DNA from: Allodiplogaster sudhausi
Taxonomy: Eukaryota > Nematoda > Chromadorea > Rhabditida > Diplogasteridae
Assembly (NCBI GenBank): GCA_945643635.1
Contig: CALZFC010000045.1
Span: 1,482,501-1,546,500 of the forward strand
DNA: 64,000 nucleotides
Direction of reading: 5' to 3'
In this document: one piece after another, positions 36,588-47,375 of the stretch
Numbering within the stretch: position 1 is the stretch's first letter
Layout: the number at the start of each line of letters is the position of its first letter
The notes under the pieces: generated by a model
The model's input: the letters and a program-made list of their open reading frames with translations, nothing else
Told to the model about the DNA's origin: nothing
Database searches by the model: none
Made by a program: the position numbers and the translations under genes

Positions 36588-38530
36588 ATGCCATCAGTGA
36601 CAGAGGAGTCAAAGGAAGAAGGGCCGTTGCGGAATGTCGACGAGGTTTTTGAAGAGGAACGACTGGGATCCTTCCGATTCTTCATCGAGAAGGTCTTGCC
36701 GATTTCTTTTGGGCGATCAAAATTAGCCTCCTGATGTGAAAGATGAATTGTCTTGATCCGCTTGTGAGTGGCGAAAGCGAGTCATTCTGAGGTGTCCAAG
36801 ATTCGCGATGGGACCAGTCACATCTCAGAGGCACATCTTATTGGAGGTCTTCGTTGGCTGGCCGAGCTCAAGGAGCCTGAGTACTTTTATTTCAGAATTT
36901 CTGTCACAAGTCCTGGATAGTAACAAAAGTTCATTGCGGCCTTCGTAATATGCACGTCTTGTGATTGCAGTTCGACTTTATTTATCGTGAAAGTTGGGGC
37001 GAGCGCCCCGGGAGAAGGAGACCAGGTTCCGCCTTGGTCTGTCTTCGCCTCCATCAGAGTCGCCATTCTTCCTCAGGTATCCCTTGAGAAAGGAATTGAA
37101 TACAATTACATAAAGATTATCTTTTTCTTTAGAATGGAATTGACTCTCATCTCTCGAGTGGCTGGACGGTCAATTTCTCCCGCGAGAGAAAAGGCGAAGC
37201 CTGGCAGTTCAGTGCCAGTCGTTTCTCTGCCAGCGCACTCTTAGCAGCAAAGAGAGCTCAGATGAATGGTTTGGCAAGCAAATTCCATATTGAAAGTCAT
37301 CAAATTATTGATGAAGAATTGCCCTATTGCAAAGGCGAAGCAATATATTTAACAAAATAAAACTATCAAAAAGTTTATTCAATTAAACATTTATTTATAA
37401 AATTGATGGATATATTTTCTTATGATTCGTATTTCTCTACAGACGTCGAAAGGGAGTCAGTGGAGGACTACTCAGGTCCCTTCTACGACGACTCGCTCCT
37501 TCTGGAAGTCACAATTCAGATTCACTCCCTCCAAGTCAGACTTCAAAAACTCTTCCTTTTGAAACTTCCAGGTTTTGAAGAAAGAAATCTTCGTGTGGTT
37601 TGATATGGTTCTACATAGCGTGAATAACGAAATGAATGAGTTCGCCTCAGGGAACAAATCCGAATCATTTTCGACAGATTCAATGAGAAACTGGCTGAGT
37701 CAGGTCTCGTCGTTGCGGGGAAGACGGTGCACTATACTATTTTTAATGTCCTTTTTAAGCTAAACCTTAATTTATTTATGAACTATATTTAAAAAATAAT
37801 AAGTTTTTTTGCAGTATTGGGTGTCGCGCGCCCAGCTGGCAACCCACTCGGAATTCTTTCGCCAACTTTTCTTCGGAGAAATCTGCTTTTCTCCAGCAGA
37901 GCATGTCTACGAGCTCCCTGAGAGAGTTGACGATCTGCGCGAGTTTGAGGAATTCCTCAGAGTCAGCGTCTTTTTCGACATGGAAACATGTCGAATATAT
38001 ACGAATAAGTTATACTTGAAACTCAATTAGATGTGCATTATTAATGGAGCACGATACTCAAGCAGATTTGAGTTTTTCTCACCATTCTGGTCGACAACAG
38101 GCAAGAATTGAAGATTGACTTTGTGGCTCGTTTAAGAATGGATTAAGTGAATAATTGCTGCCTTTTTGGATGGTCTACGACTCGACTCGCCAAGTCCACG
38201 CGGAAACGGTTGAAGGACTCCTTCGCCTTGCCGACTTCTTCATCTCCGAGACCATTACTCGACGGTTTCTTTGACTCTTCAACCATTTCTTGCAAGATTG
38301 AAGAAGTTGCAGCTGCGCAGAGTACCTCGCCTACCCGCCCCCTCTGGCTCTCTCCTCCTCTCCGCCTCTCTTTCAACTCTCCGCAGATCATCGCCTCTCT
38401 CTCGCCATCTCCTTCTATCTTCGTGAAGCTCAGCACTTGATCCGCGCTCAAATCATCAAACCTACACTAATGGTTCTTGCAGCCGAAGTTTATGAAAATA
38501 TTATGAAAGAGATTCTCTCGAATTAAATAA
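36588..38530 (+). CDS. MATH-BTB domain protein
   Basis: Likely adaptor of a CUL3 ubiquitin ligase. The start is ATG 36,588, directly after CCTTTAAG. MATH domain: exon 1 ends GSFRFFIEK; about 36,813 onward reads KIRDGTSHISEAHLIGGLRW; then about 36,972-37,077; about 37,134-37,268 (GWTVNFSRERKGEAWQF); and about 37,443-37,540 (YDDSLLLEVTIQI). BTB domain: about 37,665-37,734 (LVVAGKTVH), about 37,815-37,961 (SRAQLATHSEFFRQLFFG, VYELPERVDDLREFEEFL) and about 38,160-38,221 (VHAETVEGLLRLADFFISET), then ITRRCAEYLA across a 48-bp intron (38,222-38,269 or close) and HRLSLAISFYLREAQHLI. Without that tiny intron two stop codons would interrupt the domain. AATAAA follows at about 38,526. MATH-BTB families are greatly expanded in Caenorhabditis (the bath genes). 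Confidence 0.8.
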
Positions 38531-38574
38531 AGGCGATATATGTACATCAATTAACAAAAAGTTGTTCTTCCTTA

Positions 38575-39702
38575 GGATCGGCTGCGGAGTGTGCGTTCTG
38601 CTGTGAAATTCATTGCTGGGAAAGTCCAGAACCAGCAGGTTTCTCTATTGATCTCTTGTCATTTTCAATCGATTCATATGATTCAAGCTACAAAAAGGAG
38701 GCACTCTGAATTGTTTCCTTACAGCACATGAACAACTTCGTGAGATTTTCGCTCTGCAACTCGCTTCAGCTTGTCATCGTCTTACTCGGCTTGTTCTTCC
38801 TGCCCAAGTTCCCGTTCTGGATCGCGATTCCGCTTGCATACGTCCTAAGCATATTAGCTGCCTATTTGGTTCGTATTCTTTGCGCTCCATCTCCTTAATT
38901 GAAGGGATGCGCAGATTTCTATCGATTTCCGCCTTTACAGATGAACCCCGCCTTCCCTGCTTGGCCTTTATTCTCGTCCTTCCTGCAGATTGCGTGCCAA
39001 GGCTTCTCCGTCTCCTTGATTCTTCAAAGTGTCCCACCTCATCTGCTGCCATTGGAAATTCTCGTCCAACCGGGCCTTGTCCTCTTGGTTTCTTGCTCAT
39101 GGGTAAGTGATTAGAAAAAGGAAGCGAGTCTACAGTAAAATGTATAGACACAAGTATATTGCATAATAAAGATCCCACCACTTCCGAATGGAAGCAGGCA
39201 TAAGAATGAAGTAGCGACTCTTCATTTCAGATGCTGAGTGTCGGCTGGAGAAGGCTCGCTGGTATCGCTGGAGTATTCTCTGCTGCTTTCGTCGCTATTG
39301 TAGCGGCATTTTTTTGAACGCTTGGTAATAATTTTGGTTTATGCCCCGCCCACCCGTCCACTCATTCACACTTACTCAGATCCCGGACACGCTGAGTGGA
39401 CGCGCCCTTTTCTGGTGACTGGCTAAAGCCTGTTCGGAGTATTTCGTCGCAATTAACATGGTTCCTAAGCTTGTTATTTGTGTATTGACTACTAAAGTCC
39501 AGATATTACTTCCTATATACAACGAAATAGTATTCATGTGCATATCAAGAAATTAGAGAAACAAGGCATAGCAAATTGTTTTGATAGATACTCGCAATCG
39601 TGCCAGAGAAGATCGCCAACTGGCAAAATTTTCTTGTCCTCGTGGCTGCTCTCTTCTTCTGCTGGGATCTAAGCGTCGAGTCCCTCGAAATCAGGGGATA
39701 AA
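38575..39702 (+). CDS. Multi-span membrane protein, frame broken at a T run
   Basis: Exons about 38,577-38,637 (RSVRSAVKFIAGKVQNQQ), 38,726-38,868 (FVRFSLCNSLQLVIVLLGLF and PFWIAIPLAYVLSILAAYL), 38,941-39,099 (FSSFLQIACQGFSVSLILQS, LEILVQPGLVLLVS), 39,232-39,327 (GIAGVFSAAFVAIVAAFF) and about 39,590-39,702 (NWQNFLVLVAALFFCWDL, then SVESLEIRG and stop). There are about six hydrophobic segments. At 39,309-39,316 the frame hits TGA directly after seven Ts; one T fewer would read on into ERL and the GTAATA donor, joining the last exon. This may be a sequencing error in a homopolymer or a real early stop. I do not recognise the family. Confidence 0.5.
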
Positions 39703-40721
39703 TGCTTTGAAACATTTTCCTGATTGTGAGGCCTTAAACACATGCTTCTTTATTCGTTAATGGCATACAATCCATGACATTAAAATATATTCTTTAAGCA
39801 GATATTTCCACTGCAAAAAGGTGGCATACAGGAAGGAATTTTCATATAAAAACAACAGCGAAAGATTGCATTGGACAAAAGTGGCGACGAAGAATGAAAA
39901 GGGGGGAGGGAATCCACTACCCATGACCGAGTGAGTCGGGATCGTCAGTTCATCTTCGATCTATTCAATGGCTGACCTCGTTGAAGATGAAGAGAAGATA
40001 ATAAAACAGAAAATAGAAAATCATGCATACATTCTTTAGCTTCTTACAGATTCATAAGGTTAGCAATAGGAAGGATATCTCATGAGTTTTCATATTGTCT
40101 ATAATATACCCTTGAAAATTAGCTTTGTAAATAATTAGTCATAATTTGTCATGTTATATCTTTATCAGTCATACAGTTTCAATTTTTTCAATGAATTTCA
40201 GTACCAAACCGTCAATCACAAACATTAGCAGTGAAAATTCCGCATTGTAAGACTCTTCATCCAATGCTTCTTTACTTCTTTCCTTGTGGCAGCAACAGCT
40301 CTTTCCATATTGTAACTGAGTTCGTGTTCATCAGCACTAGATTATGGACAGAATTAAATCGGCTATCGTGTAACCTCGATTGGATCTGAAAAAAAAATCG
40401 ATTAAGAACTACAGTACCGCCCAACATTTCTGGTACATATATTAATTCTGTAAACCTTTTCCGTGTCACAAATTTGACTTTTTTTGCCACAAAAAAAATT
40501 CGTGTCACTAATTTACTTTTTTTTGCCACAAATTATTTTCTGTTTTCAAATTTACTTTTTTTTGCCACAAAATATTTTCTGTCCCAAATTTTACTTCTTT
40601 TTGCCACAAATATTTCCGTCCTTATATTTCCGTCCTTTTTGCTGTCAATGCTATAAATTATGTTATGTATTTCTCAATTTGCTGTGCTGGAATGTATGTT
40701 GGTGCACCTGTAGGTCTTCCG

Positions 40722-41947
40722 ATGGAAGACGACGGACTGTCTTCCTTGTTTCCAACGTCGAGTTCCGCGGATCAGGATGAACGTGAATCCGCTTCTTCAT
40801 CCCATTACGACTCAAGCAATCCGTTTTCGGACGAGGATAGCGACTTGCGCGATGAACCTCGTTCGACCAAACGTAGAGGTTCATGCTGTTCTTGTAATTA
40901 GCATAGTAGTCTACGTGAGCCTCGCCCATTTCATAATGCATATTAGCGTTCAATCGGCTAGCTCACTTCGTCCCTTCTCCCCAAATTTACCTCTCTCCCG
41001 CCTCTCCTCGCCTCACATTTCTATTCTCTCCTCAGGAAAACGAATCGAGTATACGACCTGGCGCTGTTTTGCGAACTATGAAGAATTCAGTGACTTTTGG
41101 AATCAAGAGAAACATAACTGGCGTTTTCATCTAGAGCGTAGCACAAAGCGAGGAGATATTCAAGTGTGGTTAGCTTAGCATCTGTATGCATAACCGAACG
41201 AATTAAACTGTGAATATTTAGGCACTGCGAGTACCGCCGAATGAAGGGCTATCGGTGCCAAAAGGTGCTTCGACTCGTCTTCCCGGATGACGACGATACG
41301 CTTCTCTTGGAAGTTTCTGCTGGCGAGCATGAGCATCATCCTGTTGAGTTGGACAATGCCTCTGCCATTACAAACGAGGTCAAAGACTTCGTCAGACACC
41401 AAATCTCGTTGGGTGTGACGCCAGGAAGGATTCACGTCCTCCTAAGTGTACGTTTCAATGACAATGGTGATGTTTGTAGTTGTAATTCCTTTCATTATTG
41501 CAGCAAATGGAGCTTCCGAAGCTTCCTACTCTGAATCAAATTCAGAACCTTGTTTTCCGGCTCATGGAGAAGAGAAAGACGGCTTTCACGGATGAAGACC
41601 TACGCAACTACTGCCAGCAGAACGAAGCAGTCCCTAATGGTGCTCCCGACAAGCCCTTCGTAGTTGGTTGGGAATACGTCGACAACAATGACTTCTTCGT
41701 TTTGTGGTCGACTACGAAACTTCTCGAGCGCCAAAAAGGCGCTGACTACCTACAGGTTGATTCGGTTGCTGTAATGTGTGCACCTGCTACTGCACTCCGC
41801 GAGTACCCTCCAGACGCGCGCGCTGCACCCCTTGTTCATGTATCGAAGAAAAGGGGTCGTCCCAAAAAGTCCGAATCGCAGACACAGCTTGCAGTTGGTG
41901 GTCGCCCTTCAAATGCTCCCAAGCAGAATCGCCATGCAGCGAATTGA
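40722..41947 (+). CDS. Zinc-finger (FLYWCH/WRKY-GCM type) protein with AT hook, in a mobile element
   Basis: Acidic Ser-rich start (MEDDGLSSLFPTSSSADQDE, then FSDEDSDLRDEP), a splice to about 41,036 (GKRIEYTTWRCFANYEEFSD), another to about 41,222 (YRRMKGYRCQKVLRLVFPD) and a HEHH motif (SAGEHEHHPVE). The spacing of the two Cys and the HxH pair matches the zinc finger found in MULE transposases and FLYWCH proteins. The next segment, SLGVTPGRIHVLL and MELPKLPTLNQIQNLVFRLM, resembles the region after the finger in MULE proteins. The C-terminus has KKRGRPKK, an AT hook, then a stop. About 330 residues, without the DDE catalytic core. Either an internally deleted transposase or an exapted DNA-binding protein still inside its element. 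C. elegans FLYWCH factors are a known parallel. Confidence 0.7.
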
Positions 41948-42309
41948 GAGTTTTATGGCATGCACTTCTCAATTGTTTCTTTGTTGTTGTTAGCTTATCA
42001 TCTGAGTTTGAGTTCTGTAACTGCTAAGTTTAATGAGGCCTCAATGGTTTATTTTTACGAAGGAGATAAAGTTAAAATCCGACTACTTATGGTCAATCGT
42101 TAGAGATTATGGAGAAATAACATTAAATTTGGAGCAGACAATAATTGCTGGCTAAAAGAAGTAAAATTAATGACAGAAAATATTTTGTGGCAAAAAAAAG
42201 TAAATTTAAGGACAAAAAATAATTTGTGGCAAAAAAAAGTAAATTAGTGACACGAAATTTTTTTGTGGCAAAAAAAAGTCGAATTTGTGACAAAAAAAAG
42301 GTGCTCGCT

Positions 42310-42745
42310 ATATTAATTATATTAATTATATTAATATAAATAATTTCAATTGATTTTTCAGCGTTCATGGCGCATATTAACGTAGTTTTCTGTACAAACT
42401 AGACTAATTCGATGGAGATAAATACGTTGAAAACATTAGTTTCTCAAAAAAAGTAGACACTGACGAGATAATTCATGTTTTAGTCCAAAACCCATTTGAA
42501 GATGCAGCGCAATTGCGCACCTAGTACAGCACAATTGCGCTTCATATTTCAAATAATTTCGGGCTAAAACATGAATTTTCTCGTCGGCGTCTACTTTCAT
42601 TGAGAAACTAATGTTACCAACGTATTTATCTGCATCGAATTAGTCTAGTCTATACAGAAAACGACGTTAAAATGCACCATGAGCGCTGAAAAATCAATTG
42701 AAATTATTTATATTAATACAATTAATATAGTTAATATATGTACCA
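42310..42745. repeat. Long imperfect palindrome (hairpin)
   Basis: Arms of about 200 bp centred near 42,525: ATTTCAATTGATTTTTCAGC on the left is answered by GCTGAAAAATCAATTGAAAT on the right, and the homology continues through GACTAATTCGATG and ATAAATACGTTG to CAACATTAGTTTCTCAA. The core carries GCGCAATTGCGC-like sequence. It lies inside the mobile element at 40,412-42,764. Confidence 0.85.
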
Positions 42746-42892
42746 GAAATGTTGGGCGGTACTGTACAAAGTTGCATTACTGGCTAATCTGGTTTGTATA
42801 GTCGTGTTGGAGTTTTGCTGTTGTATGTATCTGGAAGTAGGTTAGAGAACCCACGGTTGAATTCTGGAGAAGGCTACCTATAAAGGGAGAGA

Positions 42893-42894
<2 letters not shown>

Positions 42895-42945
<51 letters not shown>
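42895..42945. repeat. GA microsatellite
   Basis: About 50 bp of nearly perfect (GA)n. Confidence 0.95.
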
Positions 42946-42969
42946 GGCAAAAAGGAGAGATTCATGAAG

Positions 42970-43740
42970 TCTTGTTGAGAAAAGAAAGAGCGCTAATGCG
43001 CTGCGTTGCGGGAACCGCGCAATGTTCGGGGAACAAACAAAAACATCCATGCCGAGAATTTAATGTTATGAGCATTCATTTTTGTCCGTACACGATATCC
43101 CTCAACAAGAAGTCGAATATAAACATTGAAATTCCAGGGAAATGTCTAAATCGGGTAGTGGAAGGTCGTGGAAGGGTCGTCGAACTTTCGTAGCCTTTAA
43201 ATTAAAAAAAAAAACTTGTGCTACATTTGAAGAGAAAAGGCAAGTGCAATATTTTGAAAACTTGCTTACGCATTCCGCTGTTGAAGATGATCATGATCAC
43301 AGCGAGCATGAGAGCCTTTGCATCCACTTACCAAACAAACAACTTTAAATACATATATATTTTAAAAAGCACCTTACGTGAAAAACCAACTTCGTTGGAA
43401 AAAATTCAACGTTCATTCATCAAGAAACTCATTTACTTTTTTGCTTTATTTGTTATTAGGGTGCATTCTCAGCTTGAAGTTCCGCAATCAGCTGACCTCT
43501 CATTTGCTACTTGCAGATTAGTTCTTTTGGAGACAACGGTCACATCTCGTGCAAATCAATCTCCATAAATAGGTGCGGAAGTAGTAATAATAACGTTCCA
43601 CTTCGTAGGGAACGAGGCATGTACATATGTAGGTAAGGATACCGAAGGAGTTAATTTCTGGAAATGGCCTCTTGCACAAGTACACATTTAAACAAATTTC
43701 TTATGGACAGAGAGCTGTCCGCGCCGAGATTCCAATTCCA
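42970..43740. other. Interval without a supported gene
   Basis: Open frames on the plus strand (43,142-43,348 and 43,218-43,568) lack recognisable features. A short segment around 43,497-43,560 after a TTGCAG has the look of an exon (SSFGDNGHISCKSISI), but nothing ties it to a gene. Confidence 0.3.
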
Positions 43741-43745
43741 GTCTG

Positions 43746-44790
43746 ATGGAGGTCTTTCCGCCGTGTGTCATATCTTTCTTCGTCTATGTGCCTCCGCTGA
43801 GCTCGCTTTACATCCTTCAGCTTTCTATCGTTCTCTGGAATTATCGAAAGGATTACGCACAGCCATTCTACGTTCTCTTTCTTCTCGGGGGCCTAAACGT
43901 ACTGTAATCTTTTATCAGCTTGATATGATGTTGCCAAGTACAAAAGATGGTTGAGGATTTCCTTCTTCTTATTGGCATGTTCATTTCACTTCGACTGCCA
44001 CTCTCTCGATGGATTGCGAATCCCAATGCTATTGTATTTGTTGCCGCATACAAGTTAGCGCATTAAATTATCTTTGTATTTCAAAAATTCAGCTCGCCTT
44101 GTTAATAGTGTCTAGCCGGCAAAAGATTCCACATGCAGATTGATAAATGTCTGCATCGCGTGTCAGGAGTACATCAATATTTGCATTGGTCTGAATCGTC
44201 TGACAGCTATGCTTCTTCCAACGAGACACAAACAGGTAAGAGAGGTTCAATCTCTTTCGAAATCCATCTATTTCTCCATCATTCACTGTTCTCTTCCCTT
44301 TTTCGATCTGGCGATACTTGTTACCCGTCTGCATCTTCACCATAATCTTCAGTGGAATCGCAGTCAATTGGGCACTCCTGATGAGATATGCAGGATATAA
44401 TCAGATCCCAGTGAACAACCACGGCGACTTCTTGTATCTTGCAGCATCCGCCTATCCTAATAATGATGATCATTTTTTGTAATGCGATTTTAAATTAGCA
44501 TTTTAAAGTTATTTGTGTGGCTGGTGGATGCGAAGGCTCTCATGCCCGCAGTGTTCATGATCATCTTCAACAGCTGAATGCGTAAGCGTGTCTTCAAAAT
44601 ATTACACTTGCCTTCTTCTCTTCATTACTCACACCAAACCCTGTTCGTATCTTTTTCCTTTTCAGTCTTCATTAGGTTTGGCATTGAAGCTGAACAGAAT
44701 GAATTGTTCATTCAACAATTCTAGAGAGGTGCGGAGCACGACTACTAATTGGGCTTCCGATGCCAGTCGAAACAACGGTTTAAGAACGTA
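43746..44790 (+). CDS. Serpentine receptor, Srg-like chemoreceptor GPCR
   Basis: Seven-transmembrane receptor of the nematode chemoreceptor kind. ATG 43,746 opens VFPPCVISFFVYVPPLSSLY (TM1), ILQLSIVLWNYRKDY, then PFYVLFLLGGLN (TM2). A 48-bp intron ending TACAAAAG leads to VEDFLLLIGMFISLRLPLSR and NAIVFVAAYK. The exon at about 44,147-44,235 reads CQEYINICIGLNRLTAMLLP, then TRHKQ, matching the NRxxAxxxP motif after TM3 in Srg receptors. About 44,325-44,487 gives VCIFTIIFSGIAVNWALLMR (TM5) and an Asn/Asp-rich loop. The end (about 44,510-44,790) was not resolved with confidence. Receptors of this class act in sensory cilia, which suits the ciliary gene in the window, though that link is inference. 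Confidence 0.6.
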
Positions 44791-44949
44791 ACCTCGCAAT
44801 CTTTTTTTTATTTATGCATGTGCAAAGGGCTTTTTACAATAATAACATGGAACGTGCAATGTAATATCCGATATAATTACATGCGTGTCTCAAATAAGTA
44901 GGAAGGAGAAAGAAGTGAATGAATGGTGAGCACCCGAAAGTGTATTTCT

Positions 44950-45673
44950 CTAGCAGACTCCACACGTCATAGGACAAGCGGCCCGCACCTGCAAGAATCT
45001 GACTTCGTCAAGTTTACAAGATATTACGTCTCTAATTTGTGATAATATATTTACTTATGTACATAGTAGCGAAAAAGATCTAAATAGAAGCTCGTTCCAC
45101 TTGCCGTCATGCTGTATGTGCAGAAGTGGCTGTACTGGGGGCAGCAACTACCGAAGTCACGACAAGCTTTAATGGATTGTAGGAACTGAAGTTCTTGCAA
45201 GTTGGTGAGTGTTCAAGAAAGTGATTATCTTTTAATAAAAACAGATTAAAACATTCAAAAGAGAATGCAAACTAACTTGGCCCTGTAGTCGTTGGCTGAA
45301 ATTACCACAGATAAAAAAATCTTTGTCAACTTCCTATGTCATTTTCTATGGTGACGTGCGTACATATGTACTATATATATGTACATACATACATATATGT
45401 ATAAGTTGTTTCGTTTACCTGGACAATGTTCCCATTTAGACAGCAAGTGTTCAGCGCCGTGATACAAGTACTGCCCGTGGGGCAGACGTTTCCAAGGCAT
45501 GCTAAATCAATGAGCTTGTAAATCCGTCATCTCTCTCCCTGTCTCTATGTCTCTCTTTATCTCTTTCTCCCTTGTTCTCTCTCGCTATCTCCAACCGACT
45601 TCCAACGCCGCCGTCGTTGCTGGGAGAAGGTGGAGACGAAGAGAGCGGCGAGGATGACGGCGGACCGGAACAT
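44950..45673 (-). CDS. Secreted ShKT-domain protein
   Basis: The minus-strand ATG at 45,673 opens a signal peptide (FRSAVILAALFVSTFSQQ) followed by an Arg-rich stretch. An exon at about 45,500-45,425 has four Cys (NVCPTGSTC and NTCCLNG). The exon at about 45,175-45,080 carries CRDFGSCCPQYSHFC, and the last, about 44,988-44,950, ends CPMTCGVC and stop. Spacing and the final CxxCxxC fit the six-Cys ShKT fold, widespread in nematode secreted proteins, often with no toxin role. The fold is named after a sea-anemone potassium-channel peptide, but here the function is unknown. Several in-phase donors remain to be chosen. Confidence 0.65.
45365..45405. repeat. TACATATG-type microsatellite
   Basis: Runs of TACATACATACATATATGTA. 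The same motif family recurs at about 16,160-16,180, 19,600-19,685, 22,755-22,785, 32,490-32,525, 52,905-52,935 and 58,745-58,765. Confidence 0.85.
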
Positions 45674-45779
45674 GACGTGCGATGAGTGAATCGACTGAAG
45701 GAAACTAAACAAATTCACATTCTTCTTTTTATTGTTCACATTAACCGACCCGCGATTCAATCAATCGACGCTGCTCCCG

Positions 45780-46191
45780 GAGAAACCGCTTGGCTGGCCG
45801 GGATAAGAACTGCCTAATCTTCGTCGGCCACTTCGACGAACCCGCCGGTGCCCATCGATCGCCCACTTCCATGTGATAGATCCCCGTGTATTCCATCAAA
45901 AACACATTGGCCCGATAAGCGCAAATAAAGTTTTTTCAACGGGCTACCAAAATATTTTTAAAAGTAAAGAAATGCCAAAACAATACCGCATCGGGCGCTG
46001 ATGTCAAAGTAGCAGCATTCGGGAATATTAATAGGGGTTAGCTTTCAGGCGTGCACATAAACTAACACTTGGGTGAAGAGAACGAAGGTGAAAACCGTGT
46101 TTGTCTGCAAGAGAGCAGGGAGGGGAGAGTCGAGAGAGAGAGAGAGAGAGAGAGAGCGCGAGAGAGCGAGAAAGAGATAGAGAGAGGGAGG

Positions 46192-46222
<31 letters not shown>

Positions 46223-47245
46223 TGGTTGCAACATAGATAGATAGGGTAACACAATACAGCTAAATCCTCGTGGTAGTTTGCAGTAATTTTTCATAATAGA
46301 AGAAGTAGCTAAGGACTATGCAATCATTGCCAACCAAAACTTCAAAATACAAAATTTATCTGTAATGTTCATGTCTCTTTTATTTAATATTGTACATTTG
46401 GAATTATTCCGACTATTTTCGCAATTCTTTCAGAAGCCGCGAACATTTCTTTTCATAATACCTTGAGTAGGCATGCTGCAATATATCAAAAAACAACTTC
46501 GTTCTTAGAAGTCAAACTCCCAATTTAATTTACTCCGATTACCACATACATAATAAAGGCCTAGAGATGCTTCAAAAGTTCAATCTGGGATCTCTCCCAT
46601 TTGACATTATAGGCTCTGTAAATGAAAACAGGCTAACTGACAGGTTTGTGGAAGGCCTGTCAGCATGCCTGTCGATCAGCCTTCCAAAAGCGCGCAGGAA
46701 GGCTTACTGGCAGGATTGTTTCGTTAGGTGCACTAGGCACTATTTGCAAATTCAACCACGCACCTTCTCATCCATCTGCACTATAATTTGTAAACATCAC
46801 TTTGCATTGAGCACAACAATGAAACACACTTTATATCCGGCATTTTCTGATTTTTCAATTACAGCTTAAAAGACTTATTTGTAAGAAGGTTCATAGCCTA
46901 AGAGTGAATATAAGTCTACAGGACGGTTCAAAATAAGAGAAACACAGAAACAGAAATTCAGCCTTAGAAATGACATAGAACGAACGGGAAAACGATTAAA
47001 CAAGTATTTGACTTAATATGAGTTATTTTTTCAAAAGATTGACGATCATTCACAAAGCAATCACTACCTATAATATTGCGCGCAAAGGCGGCATATGAGG
47101 GCGAGGCAGGGGATGGAGCACACGAAGAAGATCTTCTTCCAGGTTTCCTTAGTTTGCTCAGCCGACTTCAGCTGGTGGTTCATACTCTCGCGGAAGCCGT
47201 CAAAGTTGTTCGAGCCGTAGAAGCCGCCCGAGGACTGGGGCACTG
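45780..47245 (-). CDS. Small single-span membrane protein, weakly COX6A-like
   Basis: The minus strand from ATG 47,249 or nearby reads SSGGFYGSNNFDGFRESMN, then SAEQTKETWKKIFFVCSIP and CLALICRLCAQYYR, followed by a GTAGTG donor. A helix of this kind after a KxTWKKI motif resembles cytochrome c oxidase subunit VIa (KTWKxLSFFVALPGVALC). The far exon near 45,930-45,785 has either EYTGIYHMEVGDRWAPAG or, in another frame, MGTGGFVEVADED with a stop. Neither carries the family's usual KPFPWGDG motif, so COX6A is only a suggestion. The intron spans about 1.1 kb with GA repeats at 46,130-46,215 and minisatellite sequence. Confidence 0.4.
46130..46215. repeat. GA microsatellite
   Basis: GA repeats with GCGA and GGGA interruptions. 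Confidence 0.95.
46612..46740. repeat. Left arm of inverted minisatellite pair
   Basis: Starts CTCTGTAAATGAAAACAGGC followed by units of the type AACTGACAGGATTGT with GGAAGGC. The outer 30 bases are the reverse complement of 48,765-48,794. Confidence 0.75.
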
Positions 47246-47375
47246 GCATTGCGGAGCGGGGCGACCAGACGGGGAAGGCTCAAGGCGCCACGCTGCAAAC
47301 ACGAAATAACTACAATATACCAGTTCTCTGGAATAGAAAAAAAACTAGAATGCTACAAAGAATTGGCCAGTTAAA

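Larger units (their letters stand above)
40412..42764. mobile_element. Inverted-repeat element with foldback-type arms
   Basis: Terminal inverted repeats of about 36 bp start CAGTACCGCCCAACATTTCT, with TA dinucleotides outside both ends (40,410-40,411 and 42,765-42,766), as in Tc1/mariner insertions. Inside, arms at 40,465-40,640 and 42,125-42,310 are mutual inverted repeats of about 38-bp units built on TTTTTTTTGCCACAAA and CAAATTTACTTTT. The interior holds a zinc-finger/AT-hook gene (40,722-41,947). Between the right array and the right end lies a second long inverted repeat, 42,310-42,745. I see no DDE transposase. TA duplication and CAGT ends point to Tc1/mariner, whereas the cargo resembles MULE-derived proteins, so the element may be composite. 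Confidence 0.75.

Noticed and set aside
45780..47245. Firm assignment to cytochrome c oxidase subunit VIa
   Set aside because: Only the membrane-helix region is reminiscent. The conserved C-terminal FPWGDG motif is missing and exon phases are unresolved.
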